The translations under genes and the position numbers were made by a program. Positions 41,100-52,416 of a DNA stretch of 64,000 bases are shown here, in pieces; within the stretch, counting starts at the first letter, position 1; each line of letters opens with the position of its first letter. Origin of the DNA: Mesorhabditis belari (Eukaryota; Nematoda; Chromadorea; Rhabditida; Rhabditidae); assembly GCA_958450365.1 (NCBI GenBank), contig CAUEEP010000856.1, positions 1-64,000 of the forward strand, in the 5' to 3' direction. The notes below the pieces were generated by a model that was not told the origin of the DNA, did not search any database, and was given only the letters and a program-made list of their open reading frames with translations.

Positions 41100-42000
41100 T
41101 TAAATTTCAAATTGCTTGAATAAATTGATTTTATAATTTTAGTTTATTATATTCAGAACTAAAGCAGATTATCTATCTAGGATCAGATCAGAGCTCAGGC
41201 TCAGAAAGCCAAGTTCCTGGCAAAATATGAAGCAGACTGACCCAGTTTATAGTTAATACACCACAGGGTAATAGCTAAAATCATAAAGAGGATCAGGGTC
41301 AAAAAAATTCAAATCTCTTAAAGCTGGAGGGCTAATAGAGCTCAACTTACTAATTACCATGCGTTTGGTGTTTTTCTCAAAATGCGGTGCAGTTCGATGC
41401 AAGCAAAAAAGATCTACAGTCTTCAGTAGATCTACGGCTCTCAGAACTGGTTCTGAGCCCAGAGGGGATTTACTGAGGGGATTTACCGCAGAGCATGGTA
41501 TTTACGGAAAACGTTCATCATTAGAGTAATTGAAAATTAAATTTCAAATTGCTTGAATAAATTGATTTTATAATTTTGGTTTATTATATTCAGAACTAAA
41601 GCAGATTATCTATCTAGGCTCAGCTTTATCAAAAAATTAATCAGATTAGAGCTTTATAACTAGCTGCGCTTTGATTTTAAAAGTCGTTTTCGCAAAAATA
41701 TGCAAAAATGGTTCAACAAAGAAGCTATCTGGAAGGTATTAAACAACGAAAAACCAAGTTCCTGGCAAAATATGAAGCAGACTGCAGACCCAGTTTATAG
41801 TTAATACACCACAGGGTAATAGCTAAAATTATAAGGAGGATCCTTAGGGTCAAAGAATTCAAATCTCTTAAAGCTGGAGGGCTAATAGAGCTCAACTTAC
41901 TAATTACCATGAGTTTGGTGTTTTTCTCAAAATGCGGTGCAGTTCGATGCAAGCAAAAAAGATCTACTGTCTTCAGTAGATCTACGGCTCTCAGAACTGG
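41100..42000 (+). repeat. Block V with internal tandem duplication
   Basis: The segment AAATTGCTTGAATAAATTGA to AGATCTACGGCTCTCAGAAC appears at about 41105-41455 and again at about 41545-42000 with small differences. A perfect 10-bp-stem hairpin, AGATCTACTG, loop TCTT, CAGTAGATCT, is at 41960-41983. No exon is recognised. Confidence 0.55.
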
Positions 42001-42449
42001 TTTTGAGCCCAGAAATTTAATTCACTCAGTTCGAAACCGCAACTCTCTGAGCTTAGACCCCGTAATAAAAGAAAAATTTGAACAGTTCTGGACTCAGTGA
42101 AAGGTTGTCCACACCTGCGGTGTAGTGACCCAAAAATAGTGCTCTAGCCAAATGGCACGTTCGAAAGAATAGTGCCCCGGGGCGCTATTAGAGGAAAGAC
42201 GGTATTTGGATGTAACGCTTCTTTTTCATTCCTGACAAATTGGAACATCAACTTGATCCTGTTATCTTTGGCTATTTGCTAAGCTTGTCAACCTACTTTT
42301 TCTATGCAGCAAATGTGTTTCTCTGGCTATTCGTCGCTTTACACATTGCTTAGGCAGCCGTTTCAAAAAACGGTTTTTTTGTAGGTAGCAAAACAACATT
42401 GAATGTAAGATAATGCACAGCTTTTATTATTTATTCCCTGTTTTTATCC
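42001..42449 (+). repeat. Remainder of block V and H 3' flank
   Basis: Contains the GC palindrome near 42172 and the CCGTTTCAAAAAACGG hairpin near 42359. It is a direct copy of 17860-18150. Confidence 0.5.
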
Positions 42450-42690
42450 AGTACCCGGTGGGGCACATCCTCCAGTGCAGCACACAGCGGGTCAATCATA
42501 TTGATTGCAACCAAAATGTTTTGGCTGATTACCATCGTTACCACAGGATTCAAAAGAGACGATGAATTGAAAGTTTTCTGTTATTCAGTTGCTCAATGGT
42601 TGTTGTCGTCGAATCCAAGCAGCAAATCGACATTACAATCATGAACAACAATTGAACGTTCATATTTCTGAAGCCAACTTTGCTTTGTAA
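42450..42690 (-). pseudogene. Family H fragment (copy 3)
   Basis: Matches 18155-18445. The Cys-rich end has a Cys to Tyr change and a Trp to stop change (NQY, D, stop). The upstream exon keeps the splice-bounded sequence near 42620-42680. Confidence 0.45.
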
Positions 42691-42929
42691 CTTTGCACCA
42701 CCCAATCCCATTCACGTTGTCACAATGTACACAATCACAAATTTGCCCATCACGCCAATTTCATTTATTTATTCCCCAAAAAAAGTTTACATGATAAGAA
42801 AAGAAACTGCACACAAACGAGAGAATTTATTGCATCGATGGTGTGAATGAAGAGATGTTGCTCCATCAGAAGAAGACAAAGAAGAGAGGAACATTGATAT
42901 ATACAGCAATATACAGTAATAAATACATT

Positions 42930-45900
42930 TTAGGGGCACTGCTTTATTTCGATCACATAGGTGCCAACAATATCCGAATACGATCCATCACTTCCCTCAT
43001 TTTCTCCCGAGTGTTTGTATCTAAAAGACATTTTTTTAACAGCTCCATTATCTCTTATTTTATCGCAAGTTCAATTACAAAAGAAAGCTCGTAAATTAAA
43101 GTTAAAATAATCTCAGAATTCTCACTTAAAACAAGCCCTCCACTCGTTGTTCAATGTGAATTTCTTTCGGTTGAATTGTTCGCCCGGGATGTCCAACGAC
43201 GGAAAGATTACCTAAAGAGAAATTGAGGCAAAGGCTTGAGTCGAACTTATGAACAGGCCATTCAAGTAGGTAAAACAAACCTGTTCATAAAACTCGTCAA
43301 TCTTTTGAACACTCTTCGATCTTTCTCTTGTCCCACAATCGGTCTTCACTGGTTGATCCATGATCATCGTCATCACAGTTGAACTAAAACGCAATTGACT
43401 CCTTTTATGTATGAATTTTCGCAAACAACTCTTACCTGTGCAATCTCACAAATGTCGTATTCTTTCCTCCAGAAACCCTGAAAATGCTATCCAATCGGGA
43501 CATCCACCTAAACCACTTTTCTTAAGTCAGCTTAAAACTCAGTAAAAGGTACCTCGATGCTTCAATAAGAGTATTTTCCGAGTTCGTTTTCTTTTTACCA
43601 TCGACGAGCTGCAAAACACAGTGCCCTAAATGATTTTAAACTTTTAAAATTCATCGAAACACCCCCACCCTCTCGGCGTTGATGTGTTCTTCCCGAATCG
43701 CATCTACTCCATGGCTCCCATCGAAAAGCCAACGCCACATCTGTGTAAAATCGTTTCTAAAACGTAAACATTAATTCCAAACATGTGAAATTTAAGGCGT
43801 TTGATTAGCTAGTTTCACTAAAATTTGAAAAAACTAGCATCGTTGAACGATCGTTTGAGAACATGCAGATGTATCGGCGTCTCCGGCACTTTTCGTATCG
43901 CTAGGTGGCGACCGGCGTCGGGGTGAAGCTTCTAAAGTTACATTGAATGCACTTAAAAAGGAATGGATTACCAGATATTTTTCGCATTTAAGATGACCCT
44001 TATCACAGATAGGCTCATTTTCGGGTTTATAGATGATGGGACGCCAGTTGAATTTCCATTGAGTATCCGGGTACATCTAAATGTTATTAGTAATATTCAG
44101 TATGGTTGAGTGGAAAATCTGGCACTTAATTCCATAAAATTTACTTTAATATCCTTAATCACTCACATAAATCGGTTTCCCGCAGTCATTGCCACATTGA
44201 TATGGAGGCGGTAATAAACCCTTTTTGTCCACAGATTCACAGACCATTTTACCTAAAATCTGCAAGTTTAGAGAGAATTATTAAAACTGACCCATATCCG
44301 GACTCAGCTGAAGACGATTCTTGAAATTAGCATCATCCATCCAATTGGCTCGATTGATCGGCGTCATTGCGTGGAGAATATAGAAATAGCGGACCTAAAC
44401 ATGGGTAAAAATTTCATTGCCGCTGTGAAAGTATACCAATTTGATCGCCGTGTCATCGTAGCAAAAATACACACCAGCCGCCCTTGCTTCAGCCTAAAAA
44501 AATCAGATAAACTTACAACCAAAGACATAAACTTACCTTATGAATATGCAATGTTTTTCCAATTTGCTCGAACGTTTGTCGTCGGATATGGGGCAAAAAT
44601 CCGCCCTCTCTGGACTGATCCCTAAAAAAACAAATTTTTTTAAACAAACAAGGCAATAAACAACTTATGTTTTCACAAAAACAAGAAACGCACCGATTTC
44701 CGGGCATGTAAGACGGATCAGAATCATCTGATCCATAGAATTCGTTCGGGCTTGTATTGATCTCGGAGTTGAGTTGTAGAAATTGCACGCCAACATCCGC
44801 GTGTTGCAACTTCTAAATGTGGCAACAATAGCAGAAAATCGAAAAGAATTGTACCTTATTCTTCTGGTAATGATCGAAAAAGTCGTACACTTTTGCGGCC
44901 CAACCCCACATTTTGATCTTCCCATTTGAATCGAGACCTCTAAAATTCGAACAGAACATTTTATTTAAATCCTATGGACGAAACTAACCGTTGACAAACT
45001 TTGCATGTGAAAGAAATATGGTCGCCAGGCCAGTAATAGATGTGTTTCACCTAAAGAAACCTTTATTGTTTATACAAAGTTTATAGTAACCTTCATTGGA
45101 AGGCCATTCTCGTTACATTCAGCCACTTCGGCGCCTGTGAAACGATGATGAACATACCTAAAATGAAAAATTCTTAAATTTTGTAATTTAGCAGAAGTAA
45201 AGGCATTGCTAATTGTTATAGTACTACTGCATAAGTTTATTTTACGCTAGAAACTTAACTCAAACAAGTAACAAGCTGGAAATCCATTTATTTCTTGAAC
45301 CCACAAACCTCCACAATCGAAACGATGTGCTCGTTTCGGTGTTGGTCCACGTGTTGGTCCACGATTTTCCATCAGGCAAAGGAAGCTAAAAATTAAACAT
45401 AAACATTGAATTTCAAGTTATTCTATGTACCAAAAAACGACAATAAGCTACCCACCAAAGGCAACGGATCTCCTTTCCGCTTGTTCAGTTGATGCAATTT
45501 TTTGTCTCCCTCGCGAATCGCTGGCGTAGTAGTTGGCTAAATTAGTACTATAGGCTTGTCGGGGGGACACTTTTAGTTTGACTTTGTCAAACCCAATGTT
45601 TTGAATGATTTTATTTTTTCTTTATTCTGAAAAAATCGAATCCTGCTAAGCTAGTTCATACTATTTTAACAGTATTCCCAGCATGTTTCAATTTCAATTT
45701 CTATTTGATTTCCAAATGTGAGCAACGAGATAATGCTGGGTGGTGAGTGCAACAAGTTGACCGATGATTTGCCAAACATGCTGGGAATACTGTTAAAATA
45801 GTATGAACTAGCTTAGCAGACTTCGATTTTTTCAGAATAAAGGAAAAATAAAATCATTCAAAACATTGGGTTTGACAAAGTCAAACTAAAGGTGCCCCCC

Positions 45901-46144
45901 CCCCACAAGCTGATCAATCCGAAAGGAGATGGGTGTTCCAAAGTTAAAACCGCATAAAAATATACCAATTTCGTCGTCTGATTACCGTCTTTTCTCGCGT
46001 CGACGAAAAGTCCTCGAAACGACAAGAGAATTGCCAACTAAAACAAAGAAATGTTTAAGAAGATAATGAAGTTTATTTTACAAAAAAAACATTAAAAAGT
46101 ACCAATACAAAAAGAGAGTTGAGGCGCTGAACGAGCATCATCAT
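42930..46144 (-). CDS. Ig-like secreted protein, intact paralog of G2 (G7)
   Basis: Same 20-exon structure as G2, from ATGATGATGCCCG at 46144 to TAA at 42930 (VIEIKQCP). The leader, WPGDHISFTCKVC, AGVYFC, FRWEPWSRCD and FKYKHSGENEG segments all stay in frame. Notable changes against G2 are TDCGTRERSKSVQKIDEFY for TDWGPRERSGSVRKIDNFY, and Glu to Gln in VQEINGF. The exon 14/15 junction again lacks a GT donor. The foldback in intron 2 is a deletion derivative. It lies in a direct duplication with 18.9-23 kb. Confidence 0.7.
45554..45910. mobile_element. Foldback element in intron 2 of G7 (deleted form)
   Basis: Same ends as 21635-22153 (GCTTGTCGGGGGG and CCCCCACAAGC). The left arm here is complete (TTGACTTTGTCAAACCCAAT, missing in the G2 copy) while the centre and the right inner arm are gone. 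Confidence 0.75.
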
Positions 46145-46337
46145 GATAAAATGATTTAAAAAAATTTTTGAATTGTGAAATTTAAACAAATGTAAATTTT
46201 GAATGTAAATTTTAGGAAATGTAAATTTTAGCTTTCAATGCTTCTAAAAATAAACTTTTCAGCGTTGTGATCAAAAGAAAGCGGATAATAGCGGGAACAA
46301 ATAAAAAAAATTACAAAATTTAAGAATTTTTCATTTT

Positions 46338-47310
46338 AGGTATGTTCATCATCGTTTCAAAGGCGCCGAAGTGGCTGAATGTAACGAGAATGGCCTTCCA
46401 ATGAAGGTTAATATAAACTTTGTATAAACAATAAAGTTTTCTTTAGGTGAAACACATCTATTACTGGCCTGGCGATCATATTTTTTTTCACGTGCAAGGT
46501 TTGTCAACGGTTAGTTTCGTCCATAGGATCTATTAGGTTGATGCATAAGTCTTTTCGTTCCTTTGCGTCTGCCGTTTCAAGCCAACAAATGCACCAATTA
46601 AACTACGGTTGATTTCATTAGAAAAACCCATTATTTTTCTGCAAAATAACATTAAAACGGGTTTAAAAATATTTTATGCCTGGATTTTCTTGAGAGTATG
46701 AAGTCGGGTAGTCAAAAAGGGCTAACTCGATGATGCGGTTTAGACACCTTAGCTAAAGAAAACCTATCTTCGTGTCAATAGATAAAGATAGAGCAAAAAA
46801 AGTTTGATATTTCGCCAAAATTTCAGAGAAATTCATTCAGCCAATTTTTCCGTAGAGTTTTTTATAGATTTTTACGAAAAAGGCGTTTTTCACTCTCGAA
46901 TTTGCTTGAAAGTGAACCGAAATTGATTTAAAAAGATGCAAATTGAACAAAAAAACACTTTTTTTATAGAGCAAACTATAGATTAATTGGTGAATTTGTT
47001 ACTTTTTAACAGAAGTACGAAAAAAAACGAAAAGACATGCATCAACCTATTAAATAAAATGTTCTGTTCAAATTTTAGAGGTCTCGATTCAAATGGGAAG
47101 ATCAAAATGTGGGGTTGGGCCGCAAAAGTGTACGACTTTTTCGATCATTACCAGAAGAAAAAGGTACAATTCTTTTCGATTTTTTGCTATTGTTGTCACA
47201 TTTAGAAGTTGCAACACGCGGATATTGGGATGCAATTTTTACAACTCAACTCCGAGATCAATACAAGGCCGAACGAATTCTATGGATCAGAGGATTCCAA
47301 AAATGTTTGA
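46338..47310 (+). pseudogene. Ig-like family fragment G8
   Basis: Head to head with G7. It starts in the intron before the YVHHRFKGAEVAEC exon and includes the ISFTCKVC region exon (ACGTGCAAGGTTTGTC). A mariner-type insertion sits in the next intron, followed by MWGWAAKVYDFFDHYQKK and the NEFYGSE exon. It breaks at GGATTCC and joins lectin flank, as G3 does. Confidence 0.7.
46533..47050. mobile_element. Non-autonomous mariner-like element, 518 bp
   Basis: The ends TTAGGTTGATGCATAAGTCT and (reverse complement) ATAGGTTGATGCATGTCTTT form terminal inverted repeats, flanked by TA at 46531-46532 and 47051-47052. The empty site GGATCTAAATAAA is seen in other G copies. No transposase frame is present. 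The TTAGGTTG start is typical of mariner-family ends. Confidence 0.85.
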
Positions 47311-47392
47311 GTCAATCTAAGGAAATTTCTTTGTGTAAAATAATGCAAAATATTTTCTCGAAGGATTTTCATCCGAAATGAACACATTTCAG

Positions 47393-47479
47393 CTTTGGGG
47401 TGGCGATGACAAATGGTCGGTCTTTTTTTCATGGGGTATATCCGTCCCTTTTATCTGCAAAAGGAGCTCTGAATTTTGA
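47393..47479 (+). pseudogene. Orphan last exon of lectin family (L6)
   Basis: Reads GGDDKWSVFFSWGISVPFIC, then KRSSEF and TGA. Again no other lectin exon is attached, and Trp is at the expected Cys position. Confidence 0.7.
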
Positions 47480-47874
47480 TAAATTCTGTGTGTTCCTTTC
47501 TATGAACAAAAACGAATAAATTCCATTTTATCTATTCTTCTGAAAACACACAGACATTTCACTTCATTTCGAAACACAAAAAGTTGCAGCTTGTTGTTGT
47601 CATTCAAACTCTAATTCGTCAAAGGTTGAGTAGAGAAGACAAAGTTAAACAAGAAATTTGTTGGGCAATAAAGGGAAAGGAGGGGAAAGCCCGATTCGTT
47701 TAGTCATCAGTTGATTTCGATTAAGGAATTTCCGTCGGTAAACAATGAGTTAACGACTCAATCGCATCAGGAATTCTTTTTTGGAAAAAGAAACGCTCAT
47801 TCTCTGAAGAAAGTATGGAGAGCCTTCGATAGTGACAGTTTCAAGCAACAAAAAAACAAAAACACCGGCTTTTT

Positions 47875-48150
47875 CAGGTAACGGAAAATGATGAATCGGA
47901 CAAATGTGAAGCGCAGGCTTTTGCGCGGGCTACTATGAGGACTACTCCGTTGGAAAGAGCACGACTGAGTGCAACGGGGGCGCTTTTTGCGTGTGGGACT
48001 TTGGAAATTCTGCATTTAGAATCAAAAGTTATGGTGCAACATGGGGGTGGACAGGTTGAGCACGGCAGAGATCGGTCAATGATGTGCTGCGATACGGAGA
48101 TTTGCAATATGGTGTGGGAATTTTTGGATAAAACAGCGTCAACATTCCAT
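47875..48150 (+). pseudogene. ET second-module fragment (E5) with both exons
   Basis: Keeps the region equivalent to ESDKCEA...GYYEDYSVGK out of frame, and the final exon with RSMMCCDTEICNM. It passes directly into PFK-2 exon B sequence at TTATGAAAAGTTACGAAGAG. Confidence 0.6.
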
Positions 48151-48151
48151 A

Positions 48152-48494
48152 ATTATGAAAAGTTACGAAGAGGTGGTCTCCAGATTGGAGCCGGTGATCA
48201 TGAAGTTGGAAAGACAAGTATTTTAAAAAGAGTCCAGATGTGAGTTTTCCGACCGATGTACTGGTGGTTGGGCATCAAGTAATCTTGCGCTGTATTCTCG
48301 GTTATATCTACGATCGACCGTTGATGGAGTTGCCTTATTTGAACTGTCCGCTTCATTCACTCGTTAAGCTCACCCCTCGTGCATATCATTGCGATTCGAC
48401 CATCTACAAGTATGCTATGCAAAGTGGAAAGGTGAGTGAACGAGATCCAGAGTACTGTAAGGCTAGCTTCTTGTTGTATTACAGGCTGTTTTGA
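48152..48494 (+). pseudogene. PFK-2/FBPase-2 fragment (Q3)
   Basis: The end of exon B (GGTCTCCAGATTGGAGCC) and an open exon C (48249-48494) are present: VLVVGHQVILRCILGYIYDR, ELPYLNCPLHSLVKLTPRAY, SERDPEYCKASFLLYYRLF and TGA. The acceptor before exon C is CCG instead of CAG, and exon A is absent. Confidence 0.85.
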
Positions 48495-48586
48495 GACATT
48501 TATTGACCACGACAAACAAAGAAAACAAAAGACAGAGTTTCATGAATTCCCTTAAACAAACATTGATATACAGTAATAAGTACATT

Positions 48587-48811
48587 TTAGGGGCACATCT
48601 TTGTTTCGATCACATAGGTGCCAACAATATCCGAATACGATCCATTTCCCTCATTTTCTCCTGAGTTTTTGTATCTAAAAGACATTTTTTTAACAGCTCC
48701 ATTATCTCTTATTTTATCGCAAGTTCAATTCCAAAAGAAAGCTCGTGAATTAAAGTTAGAATAATCTCAGAATTCTCACTTAAAACAAGCCCTCCACTCG
48801 TTGTTCCAATG
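48587..48811 (-). pseudogene. 3' end of Ig-like family (last two exons), fused to transporter
   Basis: Contains the final exon (stop at 48587, MCP) and the end of the previous one up to AACAACGAGTGG. At about 48812 it joins the last readable transporter exon, so two unrelated 3' ends are fused. Confidence 0.7.
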
Positions 48812-49516
48812 GTGATTCACACCGAGGTGACACCAACCAATGGGATCATGATATCAAGATGGGGAATCCCAATCGACACCCCGTACGTTGCCAGCACCCG
48901 AAAGAATCCGTAATTGAAAAAATTCAATAGATATATGTTTCATTGTCTTCTTTCTTAGATTGGTACTCTCTTTTTGTTAGTCAGAGCTTGTCAGAGTCAG
49001 AGATTTCTCTTTTTTATTCTCTGAGATAAAAGTCACACAAATCACACCTCACCGAAATCCCTTGTCGACGACAAAATGTGGAATTTTCGGGAAACGATTG
49101 AGAATCGCTTCGTTGAAGCCCCGAGAGAAGATTTTAAAGATCACGTACCTAAAAAAGTCTCTAATGTTTTTGTTCGCTTTTGAGAAGAATCTTTTCATTG
49201 TCGTTATCAAACACTAGTTTAGAATATCTGTTTCAATTTTTATATTTTAAAAAACCCACAAAGCGACTGCATTCCCAGACAGCGTTTGAATCATTAAAAA
49301 AATGTCAACCACCGTAAAAAAGACTAAAAAATTTGAATAGGTTTTTAAAAAAAGTATTTCTTACGCGTTTTTTGGCATATTGCTTGTGATTGTCGGTTGG
49401 ATAGCGTTACCATAGGCAGTGTATCTGAAAAGAAGTGTTTCTCACTGTGGATTTGAACAGTTATGATGGCGTGTAAAAGCATTGTCAAGACCCCTTGTTA
49501 AAACCATAATTAGAAT

Positions 49517-49554
49517 GTGTTCCTTTCAAATAAATAATTATTTGAAAGGAACAC
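49517..49554. repeat. Perfect 17-bp-stem hairpin
   Basis: GTGTTCCTTTCAAATAA and its exact reverse complement are separated by ATAA. It lies in a transporter intron. Confidence 0.8.
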
Positions 49555-49603
49555 AGCACACACTAATTGTGAACCCTAAATTTTTCAAAGAAATTTTTGT
49601 TTG

Positions 49604-49746
49604 AATACCGTATTTTCTGTAATAGTAGTGCGCATTACTATTTTTTTCAACCCCCCTCTAGCCTGCACTACTATTACAGACTGCACTACTATTATAGACT
49701 GCACTACTATTACAGACTGCACTACTATTACAGAAAATACGGTATT
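49604..49746. mobile_element. 143-bp MITE with 28-bp ends and internal 18-bp tandem
   Basis: The ends AATACCGTATTTTCTGTAAT plus AGTAGTGC are exactly inverted at the other end. Inside the right end, the unit GCACTACTATTACAGACT is repeated about four times, so the terminal sequence has been amplified. It is non-coding and lies in a transporter intron. Confidence 0.75.
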
Positions 49747-50379
49747 TGTTAAATAAATATCAAATAACCTGCTTTCTAAAATGTGCCCTTTTTCAAGATG
49801 AAATCATCCTTTTTTTGGTTCCTTATCGTTTAACACATTATCAATGCATTCAATAACAACATTTACTCAATAATTTTCAGAAAAATAAAGTGATAACTGT
49901 GTTTTGGACGGGAGTCAAACTCGGCACTAGGTGACCGATTGGTTTAGACTTTTGCTAAGCGTAAAAGTACGGTAATTTTTGTTCAGCGCATGTTTTAGAA
50001 AAGGCATTATTTGGTATACCTTTCGAATTCTATTCCCTCAATCTTTCGAACGGCCTTTTAAGGATTTAAAACAAACCATTGTTTGCCCTTCGAAAGCATA
50101 GATCAAGATTCCAATCATTGTCATCGTGTTCGTGAAACTGCCGGTGGCGGGTAAATGAGCAATTTGATTTGGTTGACGGATCGCTTCTTGTAAGATCACC
50201 ACCAATCCAATCAGAAAAAAGAAAGTCGAGACCTGGAAATTATCTGTCATCTCTAGATGCATGGCGAAACACAAACCAGTGCGAAAATCGAAACAACTCG
50301 CATTTTCGTGAACAGATTCGTGAGTAACGTGCATCCGAGAACAATTGTGCAGGTGACGATCACCTGCATAGATTTACTA

Positions 50380-50962
50380 GGTTGGAAAGAAAGTTCTCGG
50401 AAAAAGTTTGACCGGAATTTCTTGAAAACGAATCCACCAATTCAAGAACATTTTCTTCTATTATTTACAAGTGGACTCCGAGAAATTACTCGTAAAAAAA
50501 TGAGTGCGGCTTTCATGTAAAATTCGAGATTTTTGAAAAATGATTATTTTCGAGCTTAAATTCAGCTCACTTTTTGCACTAGAAAAACGATTCCTTATGA
50601 GATAAAGATAATATTAGACTGAGTGTTTTAACTTCTAACTAACTTCTGAAGAGTCAAAGCATTAGGTTAAATTAGCCTTAATCACAAATTTTCCCTATTT
50701 TAAGTACTTGATTTTAGATTTTGAATGGGACCCATTGCCTATCCATTAACCCATTAAAAACTTGTCTAAAGGCTGATCACTCAAAAAGTGACCAAGCCAC
50801 TTCAGCTGAAGAAATCTCTTATTTTTTACCTGAAGCCCATTCCGGTTTTTTTGTCAAAAATTTTTTGAAATATAGTCAAGTTTATCAAAAAATCTGAGAA
50901 GAATTCATGGCTTGGTTTTTGAGAAATCGCCGTGCAAACTTTTTCGAACTTTCTTTCCAACC
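50380..50962. mobile_element. Mariner-like MITE in transporter intron
   Basis: The ends GGTTGGAAAGAAAGTTCTCG and the inverse near 50945-50962 are flanked by TA on both sides. A second right-end copy (ACTTTCTTTCCAACC) lies at about 51112-51139, next to a related TTTTTGAGAAATC stretch, so a right-end segment was duplicated or two elements overlap. No transposase frame is seen. Confidence 0.7.
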
Positions 50963-51657
50963 TAATACTACTAGTCTAAACGACTGCTAGTACAAGATCC
51001 TTGAGCTGGGCCTGGTATCAGATCAATGAGACTTCTATTAGACTAGCTACTGGCTAGTTCCACAAATCGCAATATATTTTCCTCATGTTTTTTTGAGAAA
51101 TCATCGGGCAAACTTTTTCCGAGAACTTTCTTTCCAACCTAAGAGTTTGCTCTTGGTGGTAGCAACACTTAAAAATGATATTTCCGCGCCGGATCGGATC
51201 GAACTTTTTTTGGTTGAATGATTCGATCCGAGCCTAATTCACAAGGGAAATATCCCAGCTCGCCACCACCGATCGCCAGACGCCCAACGAGAAGTTATAG
51301 AACCGCTCAAACAACCTGTTTATGTTTTGTTGGTCCGAGTGAGGTTCCACAAAGATCAACCAAATTGTCGGCGATAAACAGCATGGCCACACTGCCCATT
51401 CCGAGTTGATAGAACAGAATGACCACATTGACGATCCACCTAAAAATATTTTCAAATGCTTAGGTAACTTGAAAAAATCCTCACATCAGCGGTTTCGAGT
51501 ATTTCCGAAGAAACGCGAAATTCGATGTGTCACAGAGTTTCTTCGCGAAATGACCATAGTCAAGCGCTGGTTGCTTTGATCTTAAAAAGTAAGAGTTGTT
51601 AAAAAAAATCACAATCACAAGGGTTTTTCTCTAGAACTTGTCTATTCTTACATTTCA

Positions 51658-51825
51658 AACCTCACTTTTTAGCTAAATGCTGACTCGAGCGGACCAGAAT
51701 GTGATTTCCGTACCAATTCAAATTGATTTCCGATTTCCGTACAATTACGATCGATGCAGCAAATGAGATTTAGAAACAACGGGTTGTTTTCCTGGAGATG
51801 TTTCAACGGTCCTAGGTCTTAAACA
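51658..51825. repeat. Source or sister of the insertion in L1
   Basis: Nearly identical to 9043-9213. Here it lies beside the first transporter exon found. No protein is recognised. Confidence 0.7.
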
Positions 51826-52340
51826 AGGCCAGCAAGTCAAGATCTGACCAATGAGCTTAACTTAGGCTCAATGGGTTTCAAGATCGAGAGGAACAAGACA
51901 GACCAGGGCCTATGCACTCATAGTGCCCTCTTCCTATGCTTCTTTTGTCCCGCTAACAACTGTAAGTGTAGTTGTAAGTGTTCCCCCTGAGATTCCGCTA
52001 GTCTCCCCCTTAATATACACCTACTAGGACATTTAAAGGGGACACTTAGGGGACACTTTTTGGGAAGCGTAAAAAAATTTCAGAAATAAAAACTCGTGCT
52101 TTCTGGAAAAGGCCCAGAACCATATCGAGGGGATACTAAGGCGTTGTCACCGGGGGACACTTACTAGGAAAGTGCAACAGGTCAAGATGGCCTTCTGTAA
52201 TGAGACCTAACTCATCTTAGGCAGTTTTTCATGGAGATTCCGAATCTGCTTTAAAAATCGACAAAACAACTCTCTGGCGAAAGTTCTGAGCCTTTCAAGT
52301 TTCGGGCTGCCTCTATAAAGTCCCTTTCACTGCGCAAATC
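51826..52340. other. No gene recognised
   Basis: Unique sequence with several GGGGACACTT / CTTAGGGGACAC-like short repeats (52030-52060 and 52150-52165). No exon or element ends are seen. Confidence 0.4.
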
Positions 52341-52344
52341 AGCT

Positions 52345-52416
52345 GTCCTAGTAGCGTAGTGGGTAAGAGCCTTGCATAAAATACACGCTTGGCTCGGGCT
52401 CGATTCCTCGTGCAAA
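52345..52416 (+). other. tRNA-derived SINE-like head
   Basis: TAGCGTAGTGGGTAAGAGCC fits a tRNA A box and D-arm, and GGGCTCGATTCC fits a B box (one mismatch to consensus) about 45 bp downstream. The 5' and 3' ends do not pair as an acceptor stem, so it is probably a SINE head or tRNA pseudogene. Confidence 0.5.

Larger units (their letters stand above)
48817..51580 (-). pseudogene. SLC36-type amino-acid transporter, truncated
   Basis: Membrane-transporter exons on the minus strand: 51580-51485 (ALDYGHFAKKLCDTSNFAFL), 51439-51316 (NVVILFYQLGMGSVAMLFIA then DNLVDLCGTSLG), 50363-50277 (VIVTCTIVLGCTLLTNLFTK), 50232-50077 (TMTMIGILIYAFEGQTM), 49424-49375 (YTAYGNAIQPTITSNMPK), 49148-49053 (YVIFKIFSRGFNEAILNRFP) and about 48906-48817 (GIPHLDIMIPLVGVTSV). 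The order and motifs fit proton-coupled amino-acid transporters (SLC36 or lysosomal amino-acid transporter type), which move small amino acids across plasma or lysosomal membranes. The segment expected after EGQTM (with LPVEN) is missing or degraded. The N-terminus was not found, and the 3' end is replaced by Ig-like sequence. It is the only copy in the window. Confidence 0.7.
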
